Positions 1-11,494 of a DNA stretch of 64,000 bases are shown piece after piece. The stretch's first letter is position 1, and each line of letters begins with the position of its first letter. Source of the stretch: Druceiella hillmani (lineage: Eukaryota > Arthropoda > Insecta > Lepidoptera > Hepialidae); NCBI GenBank assembly GCA_039881145.1, contig JAYKKI010000038.1, positions 5,816,501-5,880,500 of the forward strand, written 5' to 3'. The translations under genes were made by a program, and so were the position numbers. Under the pieces are notes generated by a model. That model saw only the letters and a program-made list of their open reading frames with translations, ran no database searches and was not told the origin of the DNA.

Positions 1-1497
1 AAACAAATGGAACTTAAATCAACAAAATACTACTCTATTAGCGTAGATTCTACGTCGAATCTGTCCCACGTTGATCAGCTCACTTTCATCGTTAGATACG
101 TAAAAAACGGACAGCCTATTGAGAGATTTTTGAAATTTTTGCTTATGGTTGGACATAATACGCAAAATATAGCAAATACCATTTTAAACTTTTTTGAAAG
201 CCTTGAGATCCCCATAACAGATTGCCGCGTGCAGAGCTACGACAATGCTTCAAATATGTCTGGAAAGTACTCTGGTGTCCAGTCTCGAATAAAAGAAATA
301 TGCGAATATGCAATTTACGTTCCATGTGCGGCACAGTCGCTAAATTTAGTGGGTGTTCAAGCTATTGAGTGTATTATTGAAGCAGTAGCATTCATTCAAT
401 TTGTACAAAAATTGTACAATTTTTTCTCAGCTTCGACCAAACGATGGAAAATTTTGACAGAGCATTTAGGTTTAAATAGAGTCCTGAAGTCTTTTTCGGA
501 AACCAGATGGTCCGCACATGCCAATGCTACTAATGCTTTGCGAAATGATTATTTAAATATTTCCGAAGCATTGTCCTTCATCACAAGTGACATCAATCAA
601 CCAGGAGATATTAGAAACGAAGCCTAACAAAAAAATAATGGAAAAATTTGAGACTGCTCTTCTAACGGAAATATGGAATGATATTTTGGGAATTATGAAT
701 AAAACAAGTCTAAGTTTACAGAATAGCACTATGACTATGGACGTTGTAATAAAACTTTAAGAATCTCTGATCAGTTATGTCAATAACGCACGCAATAATT
801 TTTATCAGTATGAAATGGCTGCTAAAGAAAAAAAATCCAGATGCTGATTACAAAGATAAATTTGAAAGAAAAAGAATTCGCAGCTCACGCCTCACTTTTT
901 CTAAAGGATCATCAGAGACTCTCCAGTTGAGATGCAATGAAAAGTTTCGTGTAGATACTTTCATTCCCATAATTTATTACACATTAATTACATTAAAAAA
1001 AAAGTTCGGCAGCATACCAAGAAATTGATAATCGATTTAATTTTCTTTGTCAATTAACAACAATTGAATCTTGCGAATTGACCAAAGAATGCAACGAATT
1101 TGCAGAATTTTATCATGAAGACATTAATGCATATGAGCTCAAAACAGAATGTTTTCATTTAAGCCAATATTTAAAAAATATAGCAAAGCAATCAGCGGAT
1201 TTAAATATCTCAGTCTTACATAACTTAATAAAGTCTGATAAATTAGAAGAAACTTTTCCAAATGTTGAAGTTGCTACAAGAATATTCCTTTGCCTAATGG
1301 TTACCAATTGTAGTGGGGAGCGTTAATTTTCGCAGCTTAAGAGAATAAAAAATGAATTCCGAACAACAATGTTACAAGAACGACTAAGTAATTTGTCAAT
1401 TATGAGCATAGAAAGTGATATTCTTCAGAAAATTGAGTTTGAGGATATAATAGGAGATTTTGCTCAACAGAAATCTCGAAAGAAACTATTATCGTAA
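1..1497 (+). pseudogene. hAT-family (ZMYM1-like) transposase relic, 5' end outside window
   Basis: Decayed transposase of the hAT superfamily, the branch usually annotated as zinc finger MYM-type protein 1-like. Bases 7-627 are an open frame carrying DCRVQSYDNASNMSGKYSGV, the SASTKRWKIL block and ETRWSAHANA, all typical of this family. Coding similarity resumes after a shift near 612 (KPNKKIMEKFETAL), passes an in-frame TAA near 760 and a shift in an A-run near 835, and continues through 1078-1497. The C-terminal dimerisation block reads CSGER-stop-FSQLKRIKNEF; the stop at 1324-1326 replaces the usual Ser. The frame ends at TAA 1495-1497. With at least two stops and two shifts it is dead. No terminal repeats are seen; the 5' part lies before the window. 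Confidence 0.8.
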
Positions 1498-2500
1498 TCA
1501 TAATAAAAAAACAGCAGCATGCTAATATCATTAATGACATATTGTATTATAATAATATATTATTTTTACGGCAATCTACGTAATTTAGTGAAAAGAATGT
1601 TCAAAATAAACAATAACGCACACTCGGATAATAACCAGTATTTTCAACTCCAATAAATCCGAGTCGCTAGGCTCAATATTCAAAATCGCTAAAACTGATT
1701 TTGCCAGGGGCGGATGCATTATTTCGTTCGGAGAGGGGTACCAGAGGCCAATAGCGGTCATGCCAACTCTACCGAAATTTCAGGAATCTACTGAATCTCC
1801 TGAAATGTTGATTTCTTTAATTATGATTAGATAAATCTACTGATTTCTCTAATTTATAAATAAATTGTACACACAACGATTTTTCCATTTTGAAAGTTCT
1901 TAAATACGTCAATATTTACATTAAGATTGAAACAGGAATTTTAACATTTGTAGTTATACAAACAATTAAATTCGAAATATGACTTAATCAATGTTGCTTC
2001 GCTTTTTTTTTCCACACTTGACATTGGCGGAGTTTTTCTGTGGATAAAGATAAAGAATTACCGCTTTTCTATGATGGTGTCATCTGTAGGATTATATGAA
2101 TTATGTGCCCGCTAATATTGTTCAGTAATGCGTTATGCATTAATTTGTAATTTATTTTATATTTACTACCATTTATTTTGATTTAACGATAAACTATTAA
2201 AGAAGATTAAAATATCAATTGAGAATATGTATGAAGATTAAAACATCAATAAACAAATCATGGAAATTTAATTTGTAAGGGTGATCCAGCACTTGATTCT
2301 AATGGAAATTTGAAATTAATAGTATTAACCATTATGCTTTTATAATGAGACCAGGTAAATAATACAATCATTTATTATATTATTAACTTACAATATTAAT
2401 TAAAGTTCTGAAATTAATTTAAAAATATATTTAAGCATAATTTTGATCACATATAATTAATTATTTATTAATATTTATTACTGTGTTTTTGTTACTATTG
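1498..2500. other. AT-rich intergenic stretch, no gene seen
   Basis: No convincing coding frame on either strand. The first part may be the 3' tail of the hAT relic. A slightly GC-richer patch lies near 1690-1770. Confidence 0.5.
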
Positions 2501-2526
2501 TAGGGGAACAGAGGGTAATGGGAGCC
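2501..2526 (+). repeat. left terminal inverted repeat of the pogo-type element
   Basis: Pairs with 5333-5358 on the opposite strand. The outer TAGGGG and inner GGAGCC are identical; the middle differs by a few bases. Confidence 0.8.
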
Positions 2527-5345
2527 AGAGGGTAATGGGAGCGGTGCTACTAGAGACAAAACTATAGCTCGTATTCACTCGGTTGCCGCTCGGGCACCTT
2601 CGGCACGCGTTGATAGTGTTTCCCTGTGACGCTCGACCGGCCAGTGCTACGCGTTGTGTGACCACGAGCGTACGTCGATTTTTTGGTCTGCGCTTATAAA
2701 AAATAAGAAATTTCATCGGCCAGGTATGTACAAAGTAATACGTTTGTTACATTCAAATATGTTTTATTTTATAGATAATTTTATCAATTTTGAGTATCTG
2801 TGCGTATAATATCGTTACAAGCTTGATTCAGTGCTTCATTTTATTTAAATTCAAAATGGTGGTACTTGGGGAATGAGAGCTTATTAGGCTCCGATTACCC
2901 TTTGTAGCTCCAATTACCCCCATAATAATATACTTATGTATATTTATTTCAGATGCAAAAATGCCAAGAAAAAGAGAATGCACCACTACGAAAGCGTCTT
3001 GGACAGTTGAAACCTTAGAAATTGCAGTCAAAAAACTTCGGTGTGGCGGTACATCAGTATACAAGGTATCAAAAGAGACCGGAATACCTTACAGCACCTT
3101 GAAAAAGAGATTCAAGTTAGCTAAATCCAACGATACTAGCTACAAATATGCTCCCAAACTAGGAAGGCCTTCTGTGTTCACTAAGGAACAAGAAGCCATT
3201 TTGGCTGATCATTTACATAAAATGTCTAATAAATTTTACGGACTGACAAGGGCTCAGTTTTGTAAGGTATGTTATGCCATGGCTGAAAAATTTGATGTCG
3301 CGGATCGATTTAATGAAACTAAGAGGTCTGCGAGGAGAGACTTTCTAACTGGGTTTTTCCAACGACATCCTAATTTAAGTATTAGAAAGCCAGAAGCGAC
3401 AAGCATCAATAGGATACTTGGATTCAATAAAGCCGAAGTGGATCGATTTTTTGAAAATCTGGAAAATGTCATGGTAAAGGACCACTTTTCGTCGTCTCAT
3501 ATTTACAATATGGATGAGACTGGCGTTTCGACGGTCCAGGAAACAGAAAAAATTATAGCGCCTAGGGGACAAAAACGTGTAGGATCAGTCACATCATGGG
3601 AAAGAGGGAAAAATGTCACGGCTATCTGTGCTATGAGTGCTTCAGGTTCCTTCATTCCACCTCTTTTTATTTTCCCTCGACAGCGTCACTCACCGCAGCT
3701 AGAAAGAGATGATCCACCAGGAGCTGCTTACACATGTTCACATAATGGTTGGACAAATGAAAGCATTTACATTAAATGGTTGCGACATTTTATTGAGCAC
3801 TCAAAACCCACTGCTGAACAACCTGTTCTACTGATTATGGACAACCACAACAGCCATTGTACATTGGAAGCTTGGGAAGTGGCAAAAGCTAACCATGTTG
3901 TAATGCTATCTACTCCACCACATTCGTCACATCGGTTATAGCCTCTAGATGTTACTTTTTTTGGTCCGTTTAAAAGAGCCTACAACAAGGAATGCGACAT
4001 GTTTATGAAATCCATGAATATGGTAAAAAATACACCCTATGATATTGCAGGATTGTTCAACAGAGCTTATTCCCGAGTAGCAAGCTTAGACAAAGGAATC
4101 TCTGGCTTCAAAGCCACGGGAATTTTCCCCATGAATCCTGCTGTTTTTTCAGAAGACGATTCTGTTGCTGTGGATGAAGAACAGAGCCAAGTTAATGAGT
4201 AAGCACGTTCTACTGTTACTCAGTCTCAGAGACTCATAATAAATGTTGAACAAGAGCAGTTGCCCGATATTGACCATGCTGTAAGTCCTTCTATATTAAG
4301 TGAGCTACAAGAGGAGGCATTTGCAGCAAATAGTAGACCAAACTTGTCGCCAAATACAAACTCTTCTGAAATTCCTTTTATAACGAATGATAAAATGATC
4401 GAGGAGCCCACTACTGCCTATCCTTCCATGACCTCGTCCACAACAAACGACGTTCAAGAACTGTCACTCCATACAGACCCAACCATATCAAATGATTTTG
4501 TGAAAGTTCTATCAGTTGTAAGTCCACTACCTAACATATCCAACAAAAATAAGACATCGCGACAAAAACAACATTCAGTCATTTTATCTAGCACGCCAAT
4601 GAAAGTAGTATTTCAGGAAAAGGTGAAGAAAAGATTAGAGAAAAAATGTTAAACTAAAAATATTGCAAAGAAGAAGGGAGAAACCAGCACCAAAGAAAGA
4701 AAATGTTTCGTTGGAAAAGGGACAAAACGAAAGAAGACAACAGACCAAAAAGAAAATGTAAAAAGAGCAAAAAAGAAACTTTTTCAGGAGGAAACTGACA
4801 CGTCTGAAGAAGAAGAAGCTGGGAATCTTTGCGACGATGAGTCAGAATATTCAGAAGAAGAGACGTTGTGTGCTATTTGCAGTGACACAGGAAAAAATAA
4901 CGAAATGTGGTACCGTTGCAGAAGTTGCGGTAAATGGGCACATAAAGAATGTTCTGGTTCTGAGAGCCCGATTGATTATATTTGCCTTTTTTGCTTAGAT
5001 CCTTAAAGTCAATTCTTACGTTTATATTAAGATTTATATGAATATGTGAGATTTCAGGCTGACATAGAAATTTTTGAGACTAATTTAATAATTAAGTTTA
5101 GAATTAAGCTCCCATTACACATACGGGAAATTATAGGCTCTTATTTCCCGCAAAGGCGGGTAATGAGAGCGATTCTGTTTTTTTCTTTAAAGTTTATCTG
5201 TGGCCAAATGCCTACTAATATAAGGTTAACGCTGTGATTAAATGATAGTCAAATGAGTAAGGATTTAGTTTTTAATAAAAAGTTCCTAAAGTATCCATAA
5301 ATTTGGGTTTTATTTAACTTTTCCCTTAGTAGGCTCCAATTCCCC
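2513..5345. repeat. subterminal GGGTAATGRGAGC-like motif, nine copies
   Basis: Forward copies at 2513-2525, 2530-2542, 2868-2880 and 5158-5170. Reverse copies (GCTCCNATTACCC-like) at 2888-2900, 2907-2919, 5108-5120, 5137-5149 and 5333-5345. They cluster within about 420 bp of each end and are absent from the transposase, as expected for transposase-binding sites. Confidence 0.65.
2961..5006 (+). pseudogene. pogo/jerky-type transposase, three in-frame stops
   Basis: One uninterrupted frame of 682 codons broken only by TAG 3939-3941, TAA 4200-4202 and TAA 4650-4652. Domain order: an N-terminal helix-turn-helix of the Psq/CENP-B type (VYKVSKETGIPYSTLKKRFK, about residues 32-52); a DDE_1 catalytic core with IYNMDETG, then LLIMDNHNSHC and the HSSHRL-stop-PLDVTFFGPFK block, where the stop stands for the usual Gln (CAG to TAG); a charged, Ser-rich linker; and a C-terminal PHD-like finger, CAICSDTGKNNEMWYRCRSC then KWAHKEC and CLFC. 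The start is the ATG in AAAAATGCC. The domains match TIGD/jerky-like insect transposases. No frameshift is needed to read the whole protein. Confidence 0.87.
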
Positions 5346-5358
5346 CCATCTCCCCTAC
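5333..5358 (-). repeat. right terminal inverted repeat of the pogo-type element
   Basis: Reverse complement pairs with 2501-2526. Followed by CTTGTGTATTTGTTACTATG, which resembles the left flank at 2481-2500. Confidence 0.8.
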
Positions 5359-5504
5359 TTGTGTATTTGTTACTATGTTTTATAGGTAATATTTTTAAGC
5401 ACATTTGCTGTAGCTTGTTATTATTTGAGGATGAAGATTTATTCAGAGATTTATTACATATTATATATTTATATTTATTATTTTTATTTTTTACACCTTC
5501 TTAT

Positions 5505-6307
5505 TCCCCTTCCCCACTTCGCATCTTCACCTCCCCCTCCCCATCCCTTTTCACATACCCCTTCCCCATCCTCCCCTCACCCACCCCTTCGCCTCCCCCT
5601 TCACACCCTCACCATTTCCCGTCCCCTTCCCTTCCGCTCCCCTTCCACTTCTCTTCCCTTTCCTCGTCCACTTCCCTTCCGCTCCCTCTTCCCCTTCCCT
5701 TCCACTACCCTTCCCTTCCGCTCCCCCTTCCCCTTCCCTTCAGCTCCTCCTTCCCCGTCCCTTTCGGTCCCCCTTTCCTTCCAGTCCCCCTTTCCTTCCG
5801 GCACCCCTTTCCTTCCGGTGCCCCTTCCTCTTCCCTTACGCTCCCCCTTTCCTTCTGCTTCCCTTCTCTTCCGGTTCCCCTTCCATGTCCTTCCGTTTCC
5901 CCTTCCCTTCTGCTCCCCCTTCCGCTTCCCTTCCGCTCCCTCTTACCCTTACCTTTCCTTTCCCTTACCTTCCACTTCCTCTTCACATCCCCCTTACCCA
6001 TCCCTCTCACCACCCCCTTCCCTTTGACCTCCCCCTCTACTCCTTTTCCCCTTCCCCGACTCCTCCTCTTGCCCTCCCCGTCCTTCTCCTTTCCCTCCTC
6101 CTCCCTCTCCCCCTCCCCACCCTTTCCCCACAACCCTACCCACAGTTACCCTCCCCTCCCTTCCGCCTCCCCTCTCTTTCTCTTACCCTCCCCTTCCCCT
6201 CCACCCTCCTCTTACAATCCCCTCCCCGCCCCCTCCCCATCCCCCTCCTCTACCGCTCCCTCTCCTCCTTCCCTCCCCCTTTCCCTTCCCCCCTCTCTCT
6301 CCCTGCC
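5505..6307. repeat. pyrimidine-only tract, degenerate (CCCTTCC)n
   Basis: About 0.8 kb in which the plus strand is almost entirely C and T, built of variants of CCCTTCC, CTTCCGCTCC and CCCTCCC. Long open frames on both strands (Ser/Pro/Leu-rich on plus, Gly/Glu/Lys/Arg-rich on minus) are by-products of the low-complexity sequence and are not called as genes. Mirror symmetry and strand asymmetry make triplex (H-DNA) formation possible. Confidence 0.85.
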
Positions 6308-6525
6308 CCAAACCGTTGTCTCCTATATTTTTCCAAAAAGTTAAACCAAAAGTTATTAAGACTTAATAATAGTGTTCATAGTAATTTTGAAAATTTTAAA
6401 TGGCTGCCATTTCCAATATAATTAACCGACTAAGCTCATCTTCGAAATTATTCAATATAATCACCCAAGTAATAAATAACTAATTTCAGCGAAATCGTTA
6501 GAGCCATTTCCGAGAAACCATTTAC

Positions 6526-6526
<1 letters not shown>

Positions 6527-6578
<52 letters not shown>

Positions 6579-6601
6579 AGCATTGCTAGTTTAATAGTAT
6601 A

Positions 6602-6656
<55 letters not shown>
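6527..6656. repeat. two (TA)n microsatellites
   Basis: Runs at about 6527-6577 and 6605-6656, separated by a 25-bp spacer. Confidence 0.9.
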
Positions 6657-6659
<3 letters not shown>

Positions 6660-6660
<1 letters not shown>

Positions 6661-7265
6661 ATAGATATGAGCAATAGTGAATACCTAGATAATAAAATTA
6701 TATACAAAAATGTCTTGTTTAAGTTAATTAATATTGGACAGAAATATAGTTTATTATTACTTAATATTATGTACCTTTTTTGGCGACCCCAAAAAAAAAT
6801 TATTTAAAGTAAAAAGTTACGTTAGTTAAAGTTAAGTAGTCTATCAACAGTATAACAATTCTCTAGAGTCAGTATATAGTATTTTTTTTTCAAGTTGACA
6901 AAAATTGCCTGAAGCTGTTTTGATTTACACAAAAGTTGTCAGATAAGTCGCTAAATCATTTTCGTTGTCAAAATGTTTTTTTGTGTCGTTAAGACTTAAG
7001 AAAAATCGCAACACGCAACGCAAAATGCAACACTGATAATAACGCCCTGTCGATATTACAGCCCGGTCTGTAATAACGCCTGGACGCTATTACCCTAAGT
7101 GGGCGCAATTAACCTACATGTGGGCATTTGTATACCATGGGAAACCGTACTTAATTATATAAGTAATAACTCTAAACACTAATAGGATTTAAGAAATACG
7201 ATTAGAAACATGAAGAAAAAACTAAAAAGTATAAGAAATCAAATAAAATAGAAAACAAAACGATA
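6660..7265. other. AT-rich stretch, no gene seen
   Basis: No coding frame. A GC-richer patch at about 7040-7130 (CCCGGTCTGTAATAACGCC, then GCTATTACCC and GGGCGCAATTAACC) resembles the ends of pogo-type elements and may belong to the PHD-finger relic that follows. Confidence 0.4.
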
Positions 7266-7269
7266 GACA

Positions 7270-7470
7270 AAAATAGAAAAAATAATGATACAGAAGGTTG
7301 ATACTGCTACGCATGCTGTAAAAATGAAAAATTGGCTATACGATAATGTAGCAATTGTAAGAAGTGGTACTATGAGGAGTGTGTAGATCTTACAAAAGAT
7401 GATAAAAATTTATTTGCTCAGATTGTTAAATTAACACCAGTTTTTAACTGCCAAAGTAATCACTTATATT
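7270..7470 (+). pseudogene. PHD-like zinc finger fragment of a second pogo-type element
   Basis: The frame reads YCYACCKNEKLAIR-stop-CSNCKKWYYEECVDLTKDD. The Cys-x2-Cys spacing, Trp and final Cys match the C-terminal PHD-like finger of jerky/pogo transposases, with the His of the motif changed to Tyr. One stop interrupts it. Only this C-terminal scrap is recognisable. It is a different element from 2501-5358. Confidence 0.55.
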
Positions 7471-7620
7471 TAATAATTATGTTATTATTAAATAAGTATT
7501 ATAGTTTGTAAGTTCTGTGTGTTGCATTGCAAGATCTCATATTAAGTACTTATCAAAAGATTCATGTATAGCTGTTGTTATCAATGTGCCTAATTGTCCC
7601 GATATAACCAAAAATAAAAC

Positions 7621-7726
7621 TATACCTAATCCTACATTGGGCAGTACCTAAGAGCCCTATTGCCCTTTGATGTTATTAAACGACGAATAGCTCTCTGAGG
7701 TACTGCCCAATGTAGGTTTAGGTATA
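7621..7726. repeat. inverted repeat, 34-bp arms, 38-bp loop
   Basis: Arms 7621-7654 and 7693-7726 pair with two mismatches around the shared core CCTACATTGGGCAGTACCT. Weaker pairing extends outward into the A/T-rich flanks. It may be a small foldback or the pinched ends of a deleted element. Confidence 0.75.
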
Positions 7727-7729
7727 ATC

Positions 7730-8379
7730 TTATTTTTTTTATAAAACAGCCTATACATTGTTATTTTATATGAATGTTTAAATCTAAGCTAAAAAAATGA
7801 TTGTAACCAGAAGTTTGAAGTGACTTTGTGCTTATTAAAGAGTATGATAGTTTTTATGCTAGATGTTGGTTTGCAACATTCCTTTTATTTACAAAAGAGA
7901 CCTTTATAGGTAACTGTAATGTTTTATTAGATATATAAGAAACCCCTAAGAATATATTTTATGCGTTCAGTGTTTTATATATAACACCCAAAACAAGGTT
8001 TTTAAAAAGATATTATTAGCCTGGAAATTATAAATAGTTGCATCTCGTAACTAGCATCTTTAGGTTCCAAAAACTATATTTAATCTTTGTATGGCATTAT
8101 TATTTCCATTTAACTACTACGAAAGGAAAATGATTTTAAGTTAGTTGGGCGTTAATTGCCTTGGGTACCTTAGTTTAACTTTTGTTAATGGTAGATACTT
8201 TATGGTTTCATGCATAACAAATAATAAAGTATATGGAAACTTGAACTGAGCTTAGATATCTTAAAATAGTTTTTGAAAATATCAAACAAAGGGTCGGGGC
8301 CAGCCTTGCCACCCTATTGTTACGCCACAGCTCGGTGGAAATAGCAATTTGATCAGTAAACAAATGTGAAAACTTCAGT
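7730..8379. other. AT-rich stretch, no gene seen
   Basis: No supported feature. The last 100 bp may belong to the following hAT relic. Confidence 0.4.
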
Positions 8380-9027
8380 TGCAATGTGCGAAGCGTCGTA
8401 ACAGATAGTATGGCGAGCATGAGCAGAATGTGAAGAGATTGAGAAATATAGCAGTTACACTTGACATTTCTCAGAAAATATTTTGTTGTATTGACAAAGT
8501 GATTGAAGCATGGATAGAGCTTAAAAATAAGTTCGACGGTGAGAATGTGCAGCAGTGTGGGACCGAGTATTGACAGAGTCATTTAAGGAAACTCAATACC
8601 CAATTTCAAATGGTAATGTCTCCATCTCGTTTTTCTTCAAACTTACTACATTCTAAGTACAGGGACGAAAACCTTACTAATGAAGATATTTCTGAAGCAT
8701 TATCATTTATTGAAGCTCATCACAAAGAGACAATGCCCTATGTTGTAAAATATAAGACAATGATGGATCCATTTCATATGTTTCTATTTGAAGATCAGCT
8801 GGTAAATCACGTCAAACCTTTAGAATGGTGGCTGTGATTAAAAGGCCATATTAATGGCCAAACAATGGACTTAATGACACAGCTTCACATTTCTGTTGCT
8901 TCGAGTGCAGGAATTAAAACTATTTCCAACATTTGGATTTATTCGTTCCGACATACGAAGTAACCTTAGTACCGAGAAAGCTGCAAAATTTATCACAGTA
9001 TTTAAATATTTAAATAAAAAGAAATAA
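8380..9027 (+). pseudogene. hAT transposase relic, C-terminal part
   Basis: Plus-strand coding similarity runs from about 8405 (VKRLRNIAVTLDISQKIF) through CIDKVIEAWIELKNKFD, a TGA near 8570, then SPSRFSSNLLHSKYRDENLT, EDISEALSFIEAHHKE and HVKPLEWW. A TGA follows at 8835-8837. Similarity continues as LKGHINGQTMDLMTQLHIS and VASSAGIKTISNIWIYSF, then shifts frame to LSTEKAAKFITVFKYLNKKK and ends at TAA 9025-9027. The last blocks are the hAT C-terminal dimerisation region. At least two stops and one frameshift. A minus-strand open frame over 8208-8582 is its shadow. Confidence 0.7.
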
Positions 9028-9950
9028 GTATTGTCTTGCTTGTCTGACACACAACATTTTGATTGTTAATTAATGAGAATATTTTATAATTATAATTGTT
9101 AATGTTTGAGTTTGATTGAATTAATAAAAAAATTATGGATGTTTCATTTACAAATTTTCATAATTCAAATGGCAAATACAACATCGATTCAACATTTCAA
9201 TTTATTTCGAGCTATTATTATTATATTATGAGTACTAAATATATTAGTTTTCATTTATTTCCCGTGCATTCGCAATTAAAAGTTGTTTAAACCTTTGTTT
9301 TTTCTTCTTAATATTTTAAGAACTCTTTAAAACACATATTTTAAAATAACTTGTTTTAATTACGCCAACCATAGTATAATGTAATAAATGAAAACACTCA
9401 CATTGATAACATTATTACTGGGCAACACAAAAAATTCATTAAAATGTATTTGTCCTAGCTGATTTCTACTAAAGAAAACAAACTCTGTCTTATTAATAAG
9501 CTAAACCCCATTTATGTAACCAAAAAATGGTATCTTGAAGACAAAACTTTTGTTAGTGTACTTTTGCTTGGAAAGCTTTAACAAAACTTGTTAAATCATT
9601 TCCTGTCTCTGTTCTAACCATTGAACTATGTATAATGCTAATGATAATATGTAGTTTTATATGTAGTAGGTAGATGAGCTAGTTTTATACTTCTTTTTCA
9701 AAATATTGTTTCTCATAAAAATTTAAATTAAATGAACTAGTCAAAAATTTCAATCTTCATATTGTAAACAAATGAAAAATTTAATTTTGTAAACACTGAT
9801 ATCTAGCAATCACGAAATAGTGTGTTATCACGAATAATATGTTATATAATTAAATTTCTGCTTATGGATATCTTCTAAAATATAAATTTTCCTACGAGTT
9901 TAATAAAATGTTATCCTAATATCATTGAAAAAAACAATATAATGTTAATT
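9028..9950. other. AT-rich intergenic stretch, no gene seen
   Basis: No coding frame or structured repeat recognised on either strand. Confidence 0.5.
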
Positions 9951-9956
9951 CAAAAC

Positions 9957-10400
9957 TTTATTAAAGATAGTGTAGTGAAACAAAACAATACGATTATAAC
10001 AATTGTCATTATAGGATATACACTAATAAATAGTAGAGAAAGACATGAATGGTTTACACACTCTTAAAATAAACACAAAATTCTATCTACTTATTCCTTC
10101 ACACCATTTTCTACTGAGGAAAGTAGTCATCTTGAAAGAATGCAACATTACATTCATGTTTGTAATGGCTAGATATTCAAGACAAAATTTTATGCATCTT
10201 CTTAATATTCTTGAAAAAAAACAATATTCACACACAGTTTGCATAGTACCTATTATAAGGACTATAAGTTCTAGAAGTTAGAACAAGTAAAGATGTTTGA
10301 TTTAAAACTTTATTGAACATATTTTAACAAAGCAAAACAAAATAACATTTGTCATCCTAACATACATATAAACTAGTAAATAGTAGGAAACAAGTAAGTA
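9957..10400 (-). terminator. two candidate poly(A) regions, diverged duplicates
   Basis: On the minus strand AATAAAGTTTT occurs at 9962-9957 and again at 10314-10309. About 90 bp upstream of each in transcription order is similar too (an ACTATTTA-like start, then a run ending TTGTTTTG). They lie 1.2 and 1.5 kb downstream of the stop at 11495, so they are plausible tandem cleavage sites for the minus-strand transcript. No transcript data are available. Confidence 0.4.
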
Positions 10401-11494
10401 ATATTGAAAAAATTATTGGAAGGTATAGGTGATACTTAAATTGAAGGTGCACAAAACCTTCAAAATGTAAAATGTTGTCTGCAGAAATTTACTGTTAAAT
10501 TTTTTATTGAAAGTAAAAATCTATTGCAATTAATAGTCATTAAATTTATATCTATAAAAGAGTTTTAAAAATACAAGTTTTGGGAAAATTTGCAGTAGTT
10601 ATTTCAAAAATGTATTTTCCCATTTATATTTGATTTTAAGGAAATATGAGTATCAATTAGCATAACTATAATATTATCGTTCATGCCTTTATAGAATAAA
10701 CTATATATCTCATAAAAACAAATATGTTTATACATTAATGAGATTGGATGGAACTGACTAGATATAAAATCAGAGAAAATACTCTTCCCTCTAAAACTAT
10801 GCTAATGTTAAATTGAGTAAATAGTTTTAGATTATAAGATTCTTTGCGAATTATGGCACAAAATTATTTGTTTCTTGTTACATTATCAGTTCCAATACCC
10901 TTTTGGTATCAGAAATTATAAATAGCAAAAGATTTATATACATTTGCAAGTAATTAAAATTATATAAATTACTAAAATATGCTCTATTAAAAGTAACTTG
11001 ATTTTTTATGCTCCTTAAGATGTATTGTTGTATAAAAATTGAAGCATATGAGTCGTTTTACATATTTTTTTTATTTCCAATATTTCTCATAAATTTTAAA
11101 CTACTGCTTTTGTTGTACTTGTTTTTTTAGAACAATACAGAAGAGAGTTTATAAATTGTGAGGCAGTCTTATAATCTATTACAAAACTAGGTTTAATATA
11201 TTTCTCTTATCTGTAGAGATATTTAATCTTTTTTGCTAATTTGTTATTAATGGTATCTATGGCATTTCAACAAATTTGACAAATTTTAACACTTCAATTT
11301 TTAATATCATTGAAATTAGTACTTTGATTGATATATATATATCAGCCAAAAAATTGTAAGTTTAGATACTATTGTTCTTTACGATATTGTTGTTAAACAG
11401 AAGGTTACATATTGAGAATTCAATATCATGAAATGTATTGTAGAACTCCTTATAACGTGTGGCTTTAAATCTATGGTTTGTTTATATTTACGTT
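10401..11494 (-). other. candidate 3' UTR or intron, no coding frame
   Basis: AT-rich; lies between the stop at 11495 and the candidate poly(A) region at 10309-10400. A short palindromic GATATATATATATC occurs near 11328-11342. Confidence 0.4.

Larger units (their letters stand above)
2501..5358 (+). mobile_element. pogo/jerky-type DNA transposon with terminal inverted repeats
   Basis: A near-complete element of about 2.86 kb flanked by TA on each side, the target duplication expected for Tc1/mariner/pogo elements. The left end reads TAGGGGAACAGAGGGTAATG. The right end, read on the minus strand, begins TAGGGGAGATGGGGGGAATT, and both continue into GGAGCC. Inside lies one transposase reading frame (2961-5006) interrupted only by three point stops. 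Nine copies of a 13-bp subterminal motif occur near the ends. The lack of frameshifts suggests fairly recent inactivation. Confidence 0.85.

Noticed and set aside
5361..6421. Long Ser/Pro/Leu-rich plus-strand and Gly/Glu/Lys-rich minus-strand open frames
   Set aside because: They are translations of the pyrimidine tract; codons follow the repeat, not a protein.
8208..8582. 124-codon minus-strand open frame
   Set aside because: The plus strand of the same bases reads as hAT transposase continuing into the next frame, so this is its shadow.
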